Origin: UBA6182 sp964479585
GTDB taxonomy: Bacteria > Bacillota_I > Bacilli_A > Erysipelotrichales > Erysipelotrichaceae
Assembly (NCBI GenBank): GCA_964479585.1
Contig: CAYZMP010000026.1
Coordinates: forward strand, 1-23,421
DNA length: 23,421 nucleotides
Direction: 5' to 3'
Part shown: piece by piece, positions 6,667-14,508 of the stretch
Layout of the letters: every line of letters begins with the position of its first letter
How positions within the stretch are numbered: the first letter of the stretch is position 1
Notes under the pieces: model-generated
Told to the model about the DNA's origin: nothing
Database searches by the model: none
Seen by the model: the letters and a program-made list of their open reading frames with translations, nothing else
Program-made: the position numbers and the translations under genes

Positions 6667-8223
6667 TTATAATATTTCGATACGATTACGGCCATGAGAT
6701 TTTGCCAAGTACATTGCATAGTCAGCTTTTTTCATATCATCTTCAATACTAGTACTTTGATTAATGATAGAGGTTAGTCCAATACTAACAGTATACTCAA
6801 TTGTTAAATTTCCAAAGACATAAGGTGTTTTTTCTACTGTTTCTAAAATACGATATGCAACGTTGTATGCTTGTTTGATTGTGGTTGTCGGTAAGAAGAT
6901 GGCAAATTCTTCACCACCAATACGACCAAATATGTCGATATCTCGAATACACGAAAGTACATTATCCACAAAATGGGTAAGTATTTCATCACCGATATCA
7001 TGACCATGAGTGTCATTAATGGTTTTAAAATGATCTAAATCCAACACCATTAAACAACTGCTTAAAGAAAAACGTTTATGACGAGATTTTTCTTTTGTCA
7101 GTTTTTCTTTAAACATTCGTAAATTGTATATATTTGTTAGTGAATCAGTTGTAGCTAATATAAAGAGTTGTTCTTCGTGTTTAATTCTTGAAAACATCAT
7201 CGATAGCAACATGCATAAATCAAGCAAAAAGCTAATGGTTGGAGAATCCATCCTTTTAAGTGTATTAGTAAAGCCGATAACAAGTGTTACACGATGATTG
7301 ATGTATGAGTTTTGAATAACCCAGCATGATGTCAATTGGTATTTCTTTAAGAACATTTTAATATCTGGTGAATAGGTGGAACTATTAAAACTATATGTTC
7401 TCTTATTGGTTGGATTGTGATGAAGCAAACTAAATATATCTTTGATGAAAATAGGATGATCTATTGAAGGTTCATTAAACCAGCTTTCTAAACCGTCTTG
7501 ATTAATAATACCAACTACATTTGCTTTAAACTCATTGATAAATATTTGTGACATGCATTCAAAGTTTTGATTTGAAAACGATGTTTGTAAACTTAGTAAC
7601 TCTGTTGTACATCGTTGTAAGTGTTTGAAGAACTGGTACTTCTTTTGTAAACGATGTCCAAAAAACAACAAAAACCCTAATACAAAGAAAGAAAAAAGAG
7701 TACCAACCAATAAAAAGGCTGTTATTGAGTACACAAATGTTTGTGTCTTTTGATTAGCAAGTTGAATCGTCTTTGATTGTAATTGTAAGGTTAGTTGTTG
7801 GTAATTATCTTTTAAAGTTTGATAGTCAGCCAAAGAAAACACTGAAATATCTTTGCTTTTCATGGCATACTCTTCAAACTCGTTTAACTTGACATGAATT
7901 TCTTCTAGTTGAATTAGTATCGGGGTAAGTTTATCAAATGACTTTGCATCATCAAATAGGGTTGTTAAATAATCATAAGCTTCATGGTATTTATCTTTAT
8001 AGGTCGATTGATTTGTTAATACATAATTGATGGAATCATTGGTTAAATACAAATCATATACTTCAATTTCATTGGATAGTGTGGTTAGTCTTTCTCTTAC
8101 TTTTTGAGTATTGGCATAACCTGTGTATGTAAAAAAGACCATTAATAAAAGAAGTAAAAAGAGTACACCCATCATGAAAGTAAAGAAGTGTCGGTTAGTA
8201 ATGAAAGATTGCCACTTTTTCAT
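6667..8223 (-). CDS. Membrane-bound diguanylate cyclase (GGDEF domain)
   Basis: A 518-residue protein predicted to make cyclic di-GMP from two GTP. The ATG at 8223 is used; a GTG at 8232 lies within the ribosome site AAGGTG. Two membrane helices (about 14-36 and 161-189) enclose a mostly helical extracytoplasmic region of about 125 residues, a four-helix-type sensor. A cytoplasmic segment (about 200-345) resembling a GAF-like domain comes next, then GGDEF from about 355. The active motif is GGEEF (436-440). LDLDHFKTINDTHGHDIGD carries the metal and GTP contacts, and an RDID at 427-430, five residues before GGEEF, is a complete I-site for product inhibition. All catalytic features look intact. 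No EAL, HD-GYP or PilZ partner is in the window. The signal sensed is unknown. Confidence 0.92.
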   Translation of the reverse strand: MKKWQSFITNRHFFTFMMGVLFLLLLLMVFFTYTGYANTQKVRERLTTLSNEIEVYDLYLTNDSINYVLTNQSTYKDKYHEAYDYLTTLFDDAKSFDKLTPILIQLEEIHVKLNEFEEYAMKSKDISVFSLADYQTLKDNYQQLTLQLQSKTIQLANQKTQTFVYSITAFLLVGTLFSFFVLGFLLFFGHRLQKKYQFFKHLQRCTTELLSLQTSFSNQNFECMSQIFINEFKANVVGIINQDGLESWFNEPSIDHPIFIKDIFSLLHHNPTNKRTYSFNSSTYSPDIKMFLKKYQLTSCWVIQNSYINHRVTLVIGFTNTLKRMDSPTISFLLDLCMLLSMMFSRIKHEEQLFILATTDSLTNIYNLRMFKEKLTKEKSRHKRFSLSSCLMVLDLDHFKTINDTHGHDIGDEILTHFVDNVLSCIRDIDIFGRIGGEEFAIFLPTTTIKQAYNVAYRILETVEKTPYVFGNLTIEYTVSIGLTSIINQSTSIEDDMKKADYAMYLAKSHGRNRIEIL

Positions 8224-8264
8224 TATAATCACCTTATATCATTATCTCCCCCTAAGTCACCTTT

Positions 8265-8292
8265 ATCATACATCGTATGACTTATTTGTAAA
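8265..8292 (-). promoter_or_regulatory. Promoter of the diguanylate cyclase gene with overlapping dyad
   Basis: On the minus strand TTTACA (8292-8287) and TATGAT (8270-8265) are spaced by 16 bases, each one mismatch from consensus. A perfect inverted repeat TCATAC-N3-GTATGA (8266-8271, 8275-8280) overlaps the -10 and could be an operator. The rest of 8224-8346 is divergent intergenic DNA. Confidence 0.5.
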
Positions 8293-8346
8293 GAAAAATG
8301 TGAATATATTGTCAAATTAAGATACAATATTATTGAGGTGTGTAAC

Positions 8347-9867
8347 ATGATGCAAGCAATCACAAAATCACAGATGCAAAAACTGGACAGACAACTAATC
8401 AATAGTAAGTATAATTCTAGTTTTGAGTTGTTGCGATATGCAGGAGAGCAGATTGCTAAAAAACTTATGAATCATCTATCAAGTGTTGATAATGTTGTAA
8501 TTGTTTGTGGACTTGGAAACAATGGTGGTGATGGTTTAGTAATGGGTGAGTATTTGATCAAACACAACATACCATGTTCAATATTTATCCTTAATAATCA
8601 ACGTTGTAGCAATGATAATTACCAACAACAAGAAGTTCTTTCCACATTAAATATTCCAGTGCATGTAATTAGTGAAGACTTTGATTTTTTTAAACAACAA
8701 TTATACTATGCTACCTATGTGGTGGATGCACTATATGGTATTGGATTAAACAAGTCGATTGATCAAGAAGGATGTAAGGTCATTGATTTAATCAATGAAT
8801 GTAATAAGCAAGTGGTAAGTATTGATATAAACAGTGGATTATACACAGATAGTGGCTTCAAAAGTAATGCTTGTGTAAACAGTCATTTAACTTATGCGGT
8901 TGGTGCATACAAGCCAGCACATTTCTTATTTGATGGTTTGGATGTCGCAAAGAGAGTTGAACTGGTTGATATTGGAATATCTCTTAATCATGAACATATT
9001 ATTGAAAAAATAAAACAAGATGAGATTGAGGTAGTATTACCAAATCGAAAAATGAATGTGCATAAATATATGTTTAAACATGTGTGTGTGATTGGAGGTT
9101 CACCTTCAATGATGGGTGCTCCTGCACTTAGTGTTAGTGCAGCATTGAGAAGTGGGTGTGGTTTAGTAAGTTATGCACTAGCACATGAACTTGTCAAGTA
9201 TAAAATACCGTTGCCTTATGAAGCGATGACACCAATCTATTTTGATCAACTATCATTAAAAGAAATATTAGTTAAAAAAGATGTAGTTGTGTATGGTAAT
9301 GGTGTTTCAAAACAAACACCTAACATTGATGTCTTGTCTGTCATTTTTGATTGTGAATGTCCATGCATTATTGATGGAGATGGTCTTTATCATTTATCAT
9401 TACATAAAAACCTAAATCATCAATCAAGACTAATTTTAACTCCACATGTAAATGAGTTAAGTATTTTAGCAAACACTCCTATAGAAGCAATAAAACAAGA
9501 TATTGTTTCAGTCATACAAGCGGTAGCAAAAAAATACAACGCTACAGTACTACTAAAAGGACCAACAACAATTGTGTGTCACAACGATAAGATATCCATC
9601 TTTGAATGTGGTCATTCTGGTCTTGCCAGTGCAGGAACAGGGGATGTTTTTGCGGGTATACTAGCAAGTATGGTTGGGTTGTTTAATAAAACAATGGATG
9701 CTATTTTAGCGACATTAAAGGTGTATCATCAAGCTTCCATCTTAGCAAAAGAAAAACTTGGTATTTGGGGAATGATTGCGAGTGATGTCATTAATGAATT
9801 ACCACATGCTCTTGAAATAATTGATGATTTTTCTTTAAGACATGATAAAATATACATAGATAAATAA
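8347..9867 (+). CDS. nnr: Bifunctional NAD(P)H-hydrate epimerase / dehydratase
   Basis: A 506-residue cytosolic metabolite-repair enzyme that restores NADH and NADPH damaged by hydration. The N-terminal YjeF_N domain (about 1-215) interconverts R and S NAD(P)HX and shows VVIVCGLGNNGGDGLVMG (NNGGDG at 58-63). The C-terminal ribokinase-like domain (about 225-500) dehydrates S-NAD(P)HX using ADP or ATP. It shows IGGSPSMMGAPALSVSAALRSGCGL, DGDGLY, LTPHVNELS and GTGDVFAG (from 430, presumed catalytic Asp433). The length matches the fused bacterial form. ATG 8347 is chosen because GAGGTG ends 6 bases upstream; a GTG at 8338 lies inside that site. It is divergent from the diguanylate cyclase gene. 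A short hairpin without T run follows the stop. Confidence 0.93.
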   Translation: MMQAITKSQMQKLDRQLINSKYNSSFELLRYAGEQIAKKLMNHLSSVDNVVIVCGLGNNGGDGLVMGEYLIKHNIPCSIFILNNQRCSNDNYQQQEVLSTLNIPVHVISEDFDFFKQQLYYATYVVDALYGIGLNKSIDQEGCKVIDLINECNKQVVSIDINSGLYTDSGFKSNACVNSHLTYAVGAYKPAHFLFDGLDVAKRVELVDIGISLNHEHIIEKIKQDEIEVVLPNRKMNVHKYMFKHVCVIGGSPSMMGAPALSVSAALRSGCGLVSYALAHELVKYKIPLPYEAMTPIYFDQLSLKEILVKKDVVVYGNGVSKQTPNIDVLSVIFDCECPCIIDGDGLYHLSLHKNLNHQSRLILTPHVNELSILANTPIEAIKQDIVSVIQAVAKKYNATVLLKGPTTIVCHNDKISIFECGHSGLASAGTGDVFAGILASMVGLFNKTMDAILATLKVYHQASILAKEKLGIWGMIASDVINELPHALEIIDDFSLRHDKIYIDK

Positions 9868-9868
9868 A

Positions 9869-9888
9869 GCAAATTTATCATTATTTGC
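9869..9888 (+). other. Short inverted repeat between nnr and the lipoprotein gene
   Basis: GCAAAT and ATTTGC (9869-9874, 9883-9888) flank an 8-base loop, with no T run. It may be a weak attenuator or an RNA-stability element; the spacing to the next gene (39 bases) allows co-transcription. Confidence 0.35.
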
Positions 9889-9906
9889 GCCTGGGGAGGG
9901 TTAAAT

Positions 9907-10827
9907 ATGCAAAACAAGTTAAAACGATGGATCATCGTCTTTTTCACGTTGGTTTTAGTGTTGTCAATGAGTGCTTGTTCATCGAGTTCAAATGGTGATA
10001 ATAATCCACCAACAAATGGAAATAACGATAACAACAATGATGACAATGATAATGATTCAACAAGCTTACTACTCTCTGATTTAAATATTGGAGATATTGT
10101 GTATGACAGTAGTTGGGAGTGGGAGTTCAAACAAGGGGATAATTATACCACCTTTTGGGATGATGAACCTACATTACCTGTTCGTTGGATTGTGGTGGCG
10201 AAAGACCACTATGATGCCAACACAGTAACACTTGTTAGTGAACATTTAATAGGCTTTTATATTTTTGATAATTCCATTTTAGAATCCGGGCTATTAGCAG
10301 GGAGAAACCATTGGGGAAATAGTGGGTTAAATAATGGTGCAGGATTAAGACCGTGGTTAAATTCAACAGGTGAATACAGTGGTGATGGGTTTTACAATGC
10401 TTTTTCTTCTCAATTTAAAAACATTGTAGTTTCTACTACAATTGAAAACATAGATGGAGATACAAAAGTACCATACACCACCACCGACAATGTTTTTATT
10501 GCTTCACACACTGAAATGGGTGGTACACTTGATGATTTTAGTCAAGAGACATTTGAAATAGGAAAAGCATTTCCATATTTTGTGGATGCAGATTACACTA
10601 AACTTGAGGCAGGGTTTCCAAGGAGATTTACATACGATTATTGGTCAAGGAGTCCATATGCACGAGGTTATCGTGTTGTAGGTATGATTACTACCTCTGG
10701 ATTGTATGTAGATTGGTTTGCGGATGCAAGCAATATTGGAGTACGGCCTGTGGTTAATGTAACTTCATCAATTTTAGTCTCAAAAGATGCGGATGAAGAA
10801 AATGTATATGAAATCATTTATGAGTAA
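9907..10827 (+). CDS. Surface lipoprotein with a DUF6273-like domain
   Basis: A 306-residue predicted lipoprotein. A basic, hydrophobic signal peptide ends at MSAC, giving lipidated Cys24. An Asn/Asp-rich low-complexity linker of about 25 residues follows, acting as a spacer from the membrane. The folded part has PVRWIVVAKD, an LRPWLNS motif, FKNIVVSTTIEN, and near the end DYWSRSPYARGYRVV and ADASNIGVRPVVNV. This order of PVxW, LRxWLN, WSRSP and GVRPVV is typical of DUF6273, found in many surface proteins of low-GC Gram-positives and distantly like formylglycine-generating-enzyme-type folds. The function is unknown; a carbohydrate or matrix role is possible but unproven. The ribosome site GGGGAGGG is strong. 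It converges with the DUF3159-like gene, stops being 3 bases apart. Confidence 0.8.
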   Translation: MQNKLKRWIIVFFTLVLVLSMSACSSSSNGDNNPPTNGNNDNNNDDNDNDSTSLLLSDLNIGDIVYDSSWEWEFKQGDNYTTFWDDEPTLPVRWIVVAKDHYDANTVTLVSEHLIGFYIFDNSILESGLLAGRNHWGNSGLNNGAGLRPWLNSTGEYSGDGFYNAFSSQFKNIVVSTTIENIDGDTKVPYTTTDNVFIASHTEMGGTLDDFSQETFEIGKAFPYFVDADYTKLEAGFPRRFTYDYWSRSPYARGYRVVGMITTSGLYVDWFADASNIGVRPVVNVTSSILVSKDADEENVYEIIYE

Positions 10828-10830
10828 GTA

Positions 10831-11499
10831 TTAAAAACCACGTTTTTGGCCTTGGTAAGGAGGTTGTTTATGATCGATAAACTCATCCACACCAGGGCCT
10901 TTTAATTGTTGTAAACGCCACAAACCATACACATACGTTAAAATTAACACACCGATGGTGACTGGCAACCCTAACAACGTGTTAAACAGAGCAAATCGAG
11001 TAATGTCTTGTTGTAAAAACAGAACTAGCTGTAATGTTGTTCGTAAAGAAAAGAATATAAGCCACATCCAAGTAGTTTCTGTGTATGCTGGTTTGATATC
11101 TTTTCTTAAAAACCAAGCCCAAGGCCAACCACGTGTTAAATGGCTTGCGATCGCTGATAATGGTTTTGATAGAATAAGGGAAACAATTGTCGCAACAACT
11201 AAAGCGATACTGCTAATTAGTCCAGGCAAATAAAAATTACGAGCATTATCGGCAAGATAAGCAAGGGCAAGGGCAAATAAAACACCAGCTAAACCACCAA
11301 AAGAATAAAGTATGGATTGTTTTTTGACTAGACGAACAACAGCAAAAAACAAAGCAAAACCACTTGCTAATATTCCAGCAATGATGATGGAAAAGAAGTT
11401 GCTTGATATTGCATACACTAGTGGTGGCAACAATACATCAAGTCCTTTTCCTTTTAATACGGAATTTAGTTCTTCTAGTAGTTCGCTTCTACTTGCCAT
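10831..11499 (-). CDS. DUF3159-like integral membrane protein
   Basis: A 222-residue membrane protein with six or so hydrophobic segments (about 28-55, 63-80, 88-110, 140-160, 170-200). Conserved-looking pieces are FFAVVRLVKKQSI near helix 1, ARNFYLPGLISSIALVVATIVSLIL, RGWPWAWF, and AYTETTWMWLIFFSLRTTLQL. This pattern, especially the FLPG-like segment followed by an AYT-W-R stretch, matches my recollection of the DUF3159 family, which is mainly reported from Actinobacteria; its function is unknown. The N-terminus (MASRSELLEELNSVLKG) is soluble and helical. AAGGGGGT about 9 bases before the ATG is a strong ribosome site. It is a single gene, divergent from the O-antigen-ligase-like gene, and converges with the lipoprotein gene without a clear terminator. 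The family call is moderately sure. Confidence 0.68.
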   Translation of the reverse strand: MASRSELLEELNSVLKGKGLDVLLPPLVYAISSNFFSIIIAGILASGFALFFAVVRLVKKQSILYSFGGLAGVLFALALAYLADNARNFYLPGLISSIALVVATIVSLILSKPLSAIASHLTRGWPWAWFLRKDIKPAYTETTWMWLIFFSLRTTLQLVLFLQQDITRFALFNTLLGLPVTIGVLILTYVYGLWRLQQLKGPGVDEFIDHKQPPYQGQKRGF

Positions 11500-11595
11500 A
11501 GCAAATGACCCCCTTAAAAAGAGACAGTTGTTCTTCTTTTTTTAAGTGTAGCATAGTACAATACTAAAGTAGAAGAGTTAAGCATAGAGGGAACC

Positions 11596-12891
11596 ATGGA
11601 TTTTTCACAAAAAAAGAACATTCATGAATTGATACGGTCACTAATACTTGTTGTGTTATTAGTAACACCTTTTGTGTTTATTCCTTTAGGGTATTACAAT
11701 GACTACTTTTATGGACCAAAGGTCATGTTTTATCAAGGAATTGTGGGGATATTTTTAATTCTTGTTTTAGTGTATCGAAAAGAGACATTAAAGAAGGTTT
11801 CAATTGATTTTATTTATATTTTTTTATTGTTGTACGGTGTTGCTTTAGTGATTTCTACTATTTTCGCGATGAATCCAAAACAAGCAATCGTTGGTTCACC
11901 AAAAAGAGTAGAAGGATTAAGTACAATCATTACATATATGATGCTGTTTGTGATGGCAAGACATGCAAAAATGATAAAGAGAGAACATATTGTATGGATA
12001 CTTGTTGTAGGATGTGTTATTTCCATTTATGGTGTATTACAAAGTTTTTCTATTGATCCTTTCCCCCGTGATTTTATTCGTGAAAACTGGACAAGAGCTT
12101 TTTCAACCATTGGTAACCCCAATTTTTTAGGTAGTTATTTGGTGTTATTATTGCCACTTGCAACTGATACTTTTATTCGTTACAAAAAGAAATGGGCACT
12201 TGTTGTGTATGCACTCTTATTTTATACTCTTTTAGCAACCATGACTCGTGGTGCTTGGGTTGGTGCAGGATTATCTCATGCTCTTTACTTTGTTATTTTA
12301 GCTGCTAATAAAAAAGTGGATGTTAAAGCATGGTTGTTTTTTGTAGCTGTGAGTGTGGGTGTGTTATTGGTGTATGGTGGATTAAACAGCAGTTTTATTA
12401 CGCGATTGTTGTCCATTTCACAAGATGTAACCAACATAATTGATCAAGATAATTTAGATCATGTTGGAAGTAGTCGTTTGTTTATATGGATACGAGGAGT
12501 ATACTTAGTACAAGCTAGACCATTGTTTGGATATGGACTTGAAAATGTCGGTATTGCTTTTTTAGAGTTTTATAAAGAAGATATTGTCTCTCATTTTAAT
12601 CGGGTTGTTATTCCAGATAAAGCACATAACGAATATTTGCATGTTGCACTGACTACTGGGTTGGTTGGTTTATTGTCTTATTTGATGTTTATTGGTCTAA
12701 TAATAAAACATGCAACGAAGCATTTATGGGATCACCCATTACAATTAATGGTAGTTATTAGTATAATTGGATATTTAATCCAAGCATTCTTTAATATAAG
12801 TGTCGTCTCTGTAGCGTATGTGTTTTGGATTTTCTTAGGACTTGCGTCTAATAATCATATAAAAAAGGATGACAATACCACAAAGCTTTGA
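11596..12891 (+). CDS. O-antigen ligase/polymerase (Wzy/WaaL)-like membrane protein
   Basis: A 431-residue polytopic protein with about 11-12 helices. The Wzy_C-type region carries NPNFLGSYLVLLLPL (about 178), TMTRGAWVGAGLSH (about 215), a long extracytoplasmic loop, and DKAHNEYLHVALTTGLVG (about 342), the hallmark His/Asn motif. Family members transfer lipid-linked glycans to an acceptor outside the membrane; Gram-positive homologues act in capsule, teichuronic or protein-glycan assembly. The acceptor here is unknown because no glycosyltransferase cluster surrounds it. A TACAAT at 11557-11562 may be its -10, but no good -35 is visible. GAGGG lies 5-6 bases before ATG. The yesN-like gene begins 27 bases after its stop, and no terminator separates them, so read-through into the sensor operon is possible. 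Confidence 0.87.
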   Translation: MDFSQKKNIHELIRSLILVVLLVTPFVFIPLGYYNDYFYGPKVMFYQGIVGIFLILVLVYRKETLKKVSIDFIYIFLLLYGVALVISTIFAMNPKQAIVGSPKRVEGLSTIITYMMLFVMARHAKMIKREHIVWILVVGCVISIYGVLQSFSIDPFPRDFIRENWTRAFSTIGNPNFLGSYLVLLLPLATDTFIRYKKKWALVVYALLFYTLLATMTRGAWVGAGLSHALYFVILAANKKVDVKAWLFFVAVSVGVLLVYGGLNSSFITRLLSISQDVTNIIDQDNLDHVGSSRLFIWIRGVYLVQARPLFGYGLENVGIAFLEFYKEDIVSHFNRVVIPDKAHNEYLHVALTTGLVGLLSYLMFIGLIIKHATKHLWDHPLQLMVVISIIGYLIQAFFNISVVSVAYVFWIFLGLASNNHIKKDDNTTKL

Positions 12892-12918
12892 TAGTCTTAT
12901 GATATAAGGAAGATAACG

Positions 12919-14508
12919 ATGAATCATTTGTTGCCATACACAATCGTCTTAGTGGACGATGAAAGTGAAGTAAGAAACAGAATTGCATCTAAAATACCAG
13001 AAGATGGTGTTTTTAAAGTTGTTGGAGAAGCTGCCAATGGCTTTGATGCATTAGATCTAATCGAGCGATTGAAACCAGATGTTTTAATTACGGATATTAG
13101 AATGCCTTATATTGATGGTATAGAATTGTCTAAAAGTGTTCGAAAAAACTATCCTAAAACAAAAATTGCTTTTATATCAGGGTATGATGAGTTTGCCTAT
13201 GCCAAAGAAGCGATTGATTTAGATGTTATAAGTTATTTATCAAAACCAGTTACGCAAGAAGAAGTGACATCTTTTTTATTAAAGTTAAAAACACGACTTG
13301 ATGAAGAACACCAACAAGTCTTTAATAGTGATCGTATTGATCAAATGTACAATGAAAATTTACCAGCACTTATTGAAAATCAGTTTAATAATCTCTTGCA
13401 ATTATCAACGATAACTGAACATGATTTACGCCGTTTTCAGTTGTTTAACATTGATTTGTTTCACGGTTACTTTGAAATTGTGCTCATGGAAATTAGCGAT
13501 CAAGAGGACTTTTTAGCAATGGAGAGATTGCGTATTTTTCTTATCAATTTAATGAAAAAGAAATGCAGTAATTTTTCTAGTGTGAATGTTATTAATAGCG
13601 GGCATGGGTTAATCTTTATTTTACAACACACAAGCAAGCAAGTTGATTTAGACACGCTTTTGTACGATGTGATTTTACTTAAAAAGGATTTTAGTGATAT
13701 AAAAGTACGGATTGGAATTTCAGAAACATTTGAGGACTTTAAAGAGTTTTCTACGTATGTGCTACAAGCAAAAAGAGCTTTGGATTTTTCAAACTATCTT
13801 AATATCGGATCATTAATTTACTATAAAGATGTCGCTTTTAAAAAAAGAGTAGATTTGCAATTAAGCAAACAAGAAATCGATGAAATAAGTTATGTTATTC
13901 GTTTTTCAACAGATGAAGAAATTACTGCTTTATTTGATAAGCATTATGAAATAGCACAGAGTAAAGATGATACGCTTTTTAGTAAGCAATATTACATTGT
14001 TAATATTGTTCATATTTTATTGGATTTTGCACACTCATTGCACGTGGATTTTCGTAAAATCGAGCAACGAGATTTAGTAGAAACGCTATATTCAATGGTG
14101 AACACGAAAGAACTTTTTGATTACATTAAAAAACTTATATTTGAACTTAGAAGGCAAGCAAGCAATAGTACAAAGTCAAAAGCAAATGATGTACTTGATG
14201 AGGCAACCGCCTTTTTAGTACAAAACTATGCTGATCCAATGATGAACATGGATATGCTATGTGATCATTTAGGTGTAAGTGTTTCCTATTTAAGTACATT
14301 GTTTAAGAAAATGCTCAACACAACCTTTAATAAATATTTAATATCACTACGTATAGAAAAAGCAAAAGAACTATTAAAGTATTCCAATGATAAGGTATAT
14401 GAAATTGCGACTCAAGTTGGATACAATGATGTGTATTATTTTAGTTATAGTTTTAAAAAAGCGACTGGACTAACACCAAAGGATTACAGATATGCTCAAA
14501 AAAATTAA
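12919..14508 (+). CDS. YesN-like response regulator (REC + AraC HTH)
   Basis: A 529-residue DNA-binding response regulator. The receiver domain (about 7-125) has the acidic pair D13/D14, phospho-acceptor D59 in VLITDIRMPYIDG, S87 in FISGYDEF and K109 in YLSKPV, so it looks active. A long middle region (about 130-420) is typical of YesN proteins. The C-terminal AraC-type double helix-turn-helix (about 428-527) shows GVSVSYLSTLFKK and IATQVGYNDVYYFSYSFKKATG followed by PKDYR. The ribosome site AAGGAAG is 7 bases before the ATG. It overlaps the kinase gene by 17 bases, making a regulator-kinase-receptor operon. I infer that its target is the importer promoter upstream of the chvE-like gene, where direct repeats lie. 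Confidence 0.93.
   Translation: MNHLLPYTIVLVDDESEVRNRIASKIPEDGVFKVVGEAANGFDALDLIERLKPDVLITDIRMPYIDGIELSKSVRKNYPKTKIAFISGYDEFAYAKEAIDLDVISYLSKPVTQEEVTSFLLKLKTRLDEEHQQVFNSDRIDQMYNENLPALIENQFNNLLQLSTITEHDLRRFQLFNIDLFHGYFEIVLMEISDQEDFLAMERLRIFLINLMKKKCSNFSSVNVINSGHGLIFILQHTSKQVDLDTLLYDVILLKKDFSDIKVRIGISETFEDFKEFSTYVLQAKRALDFSNYLNIGSLIYYKDVAFKKRVDLQLSKQEIDEISYVIRFSTDEEITALFDKHYEIAQSKDDTLFSKQYYIVNIVHILLDFAHSLHVDFRKIEQRDLVETLYSMVNTKELFDYIKKLIFELRRQASNSTKSKANDVLDEATAFLVQNYADPMMNMDMLCDHLGVSVSYLSTLFKKMLNTTFNKYLISLRIEKAKELLKYSNDKVYEIATQVGYNDVYYFSYSFKKATGLTPKDYRYAQKN

Noticed and set aside
6612..6719. N-terminal extension of the PH-like open frame (36 more residues)
   Set aside because: It overlaps the end of the diguanylate cyclase gene, has no ribosome site, and the ATG at 6611 has a well-placed AAGGAG and promoter.
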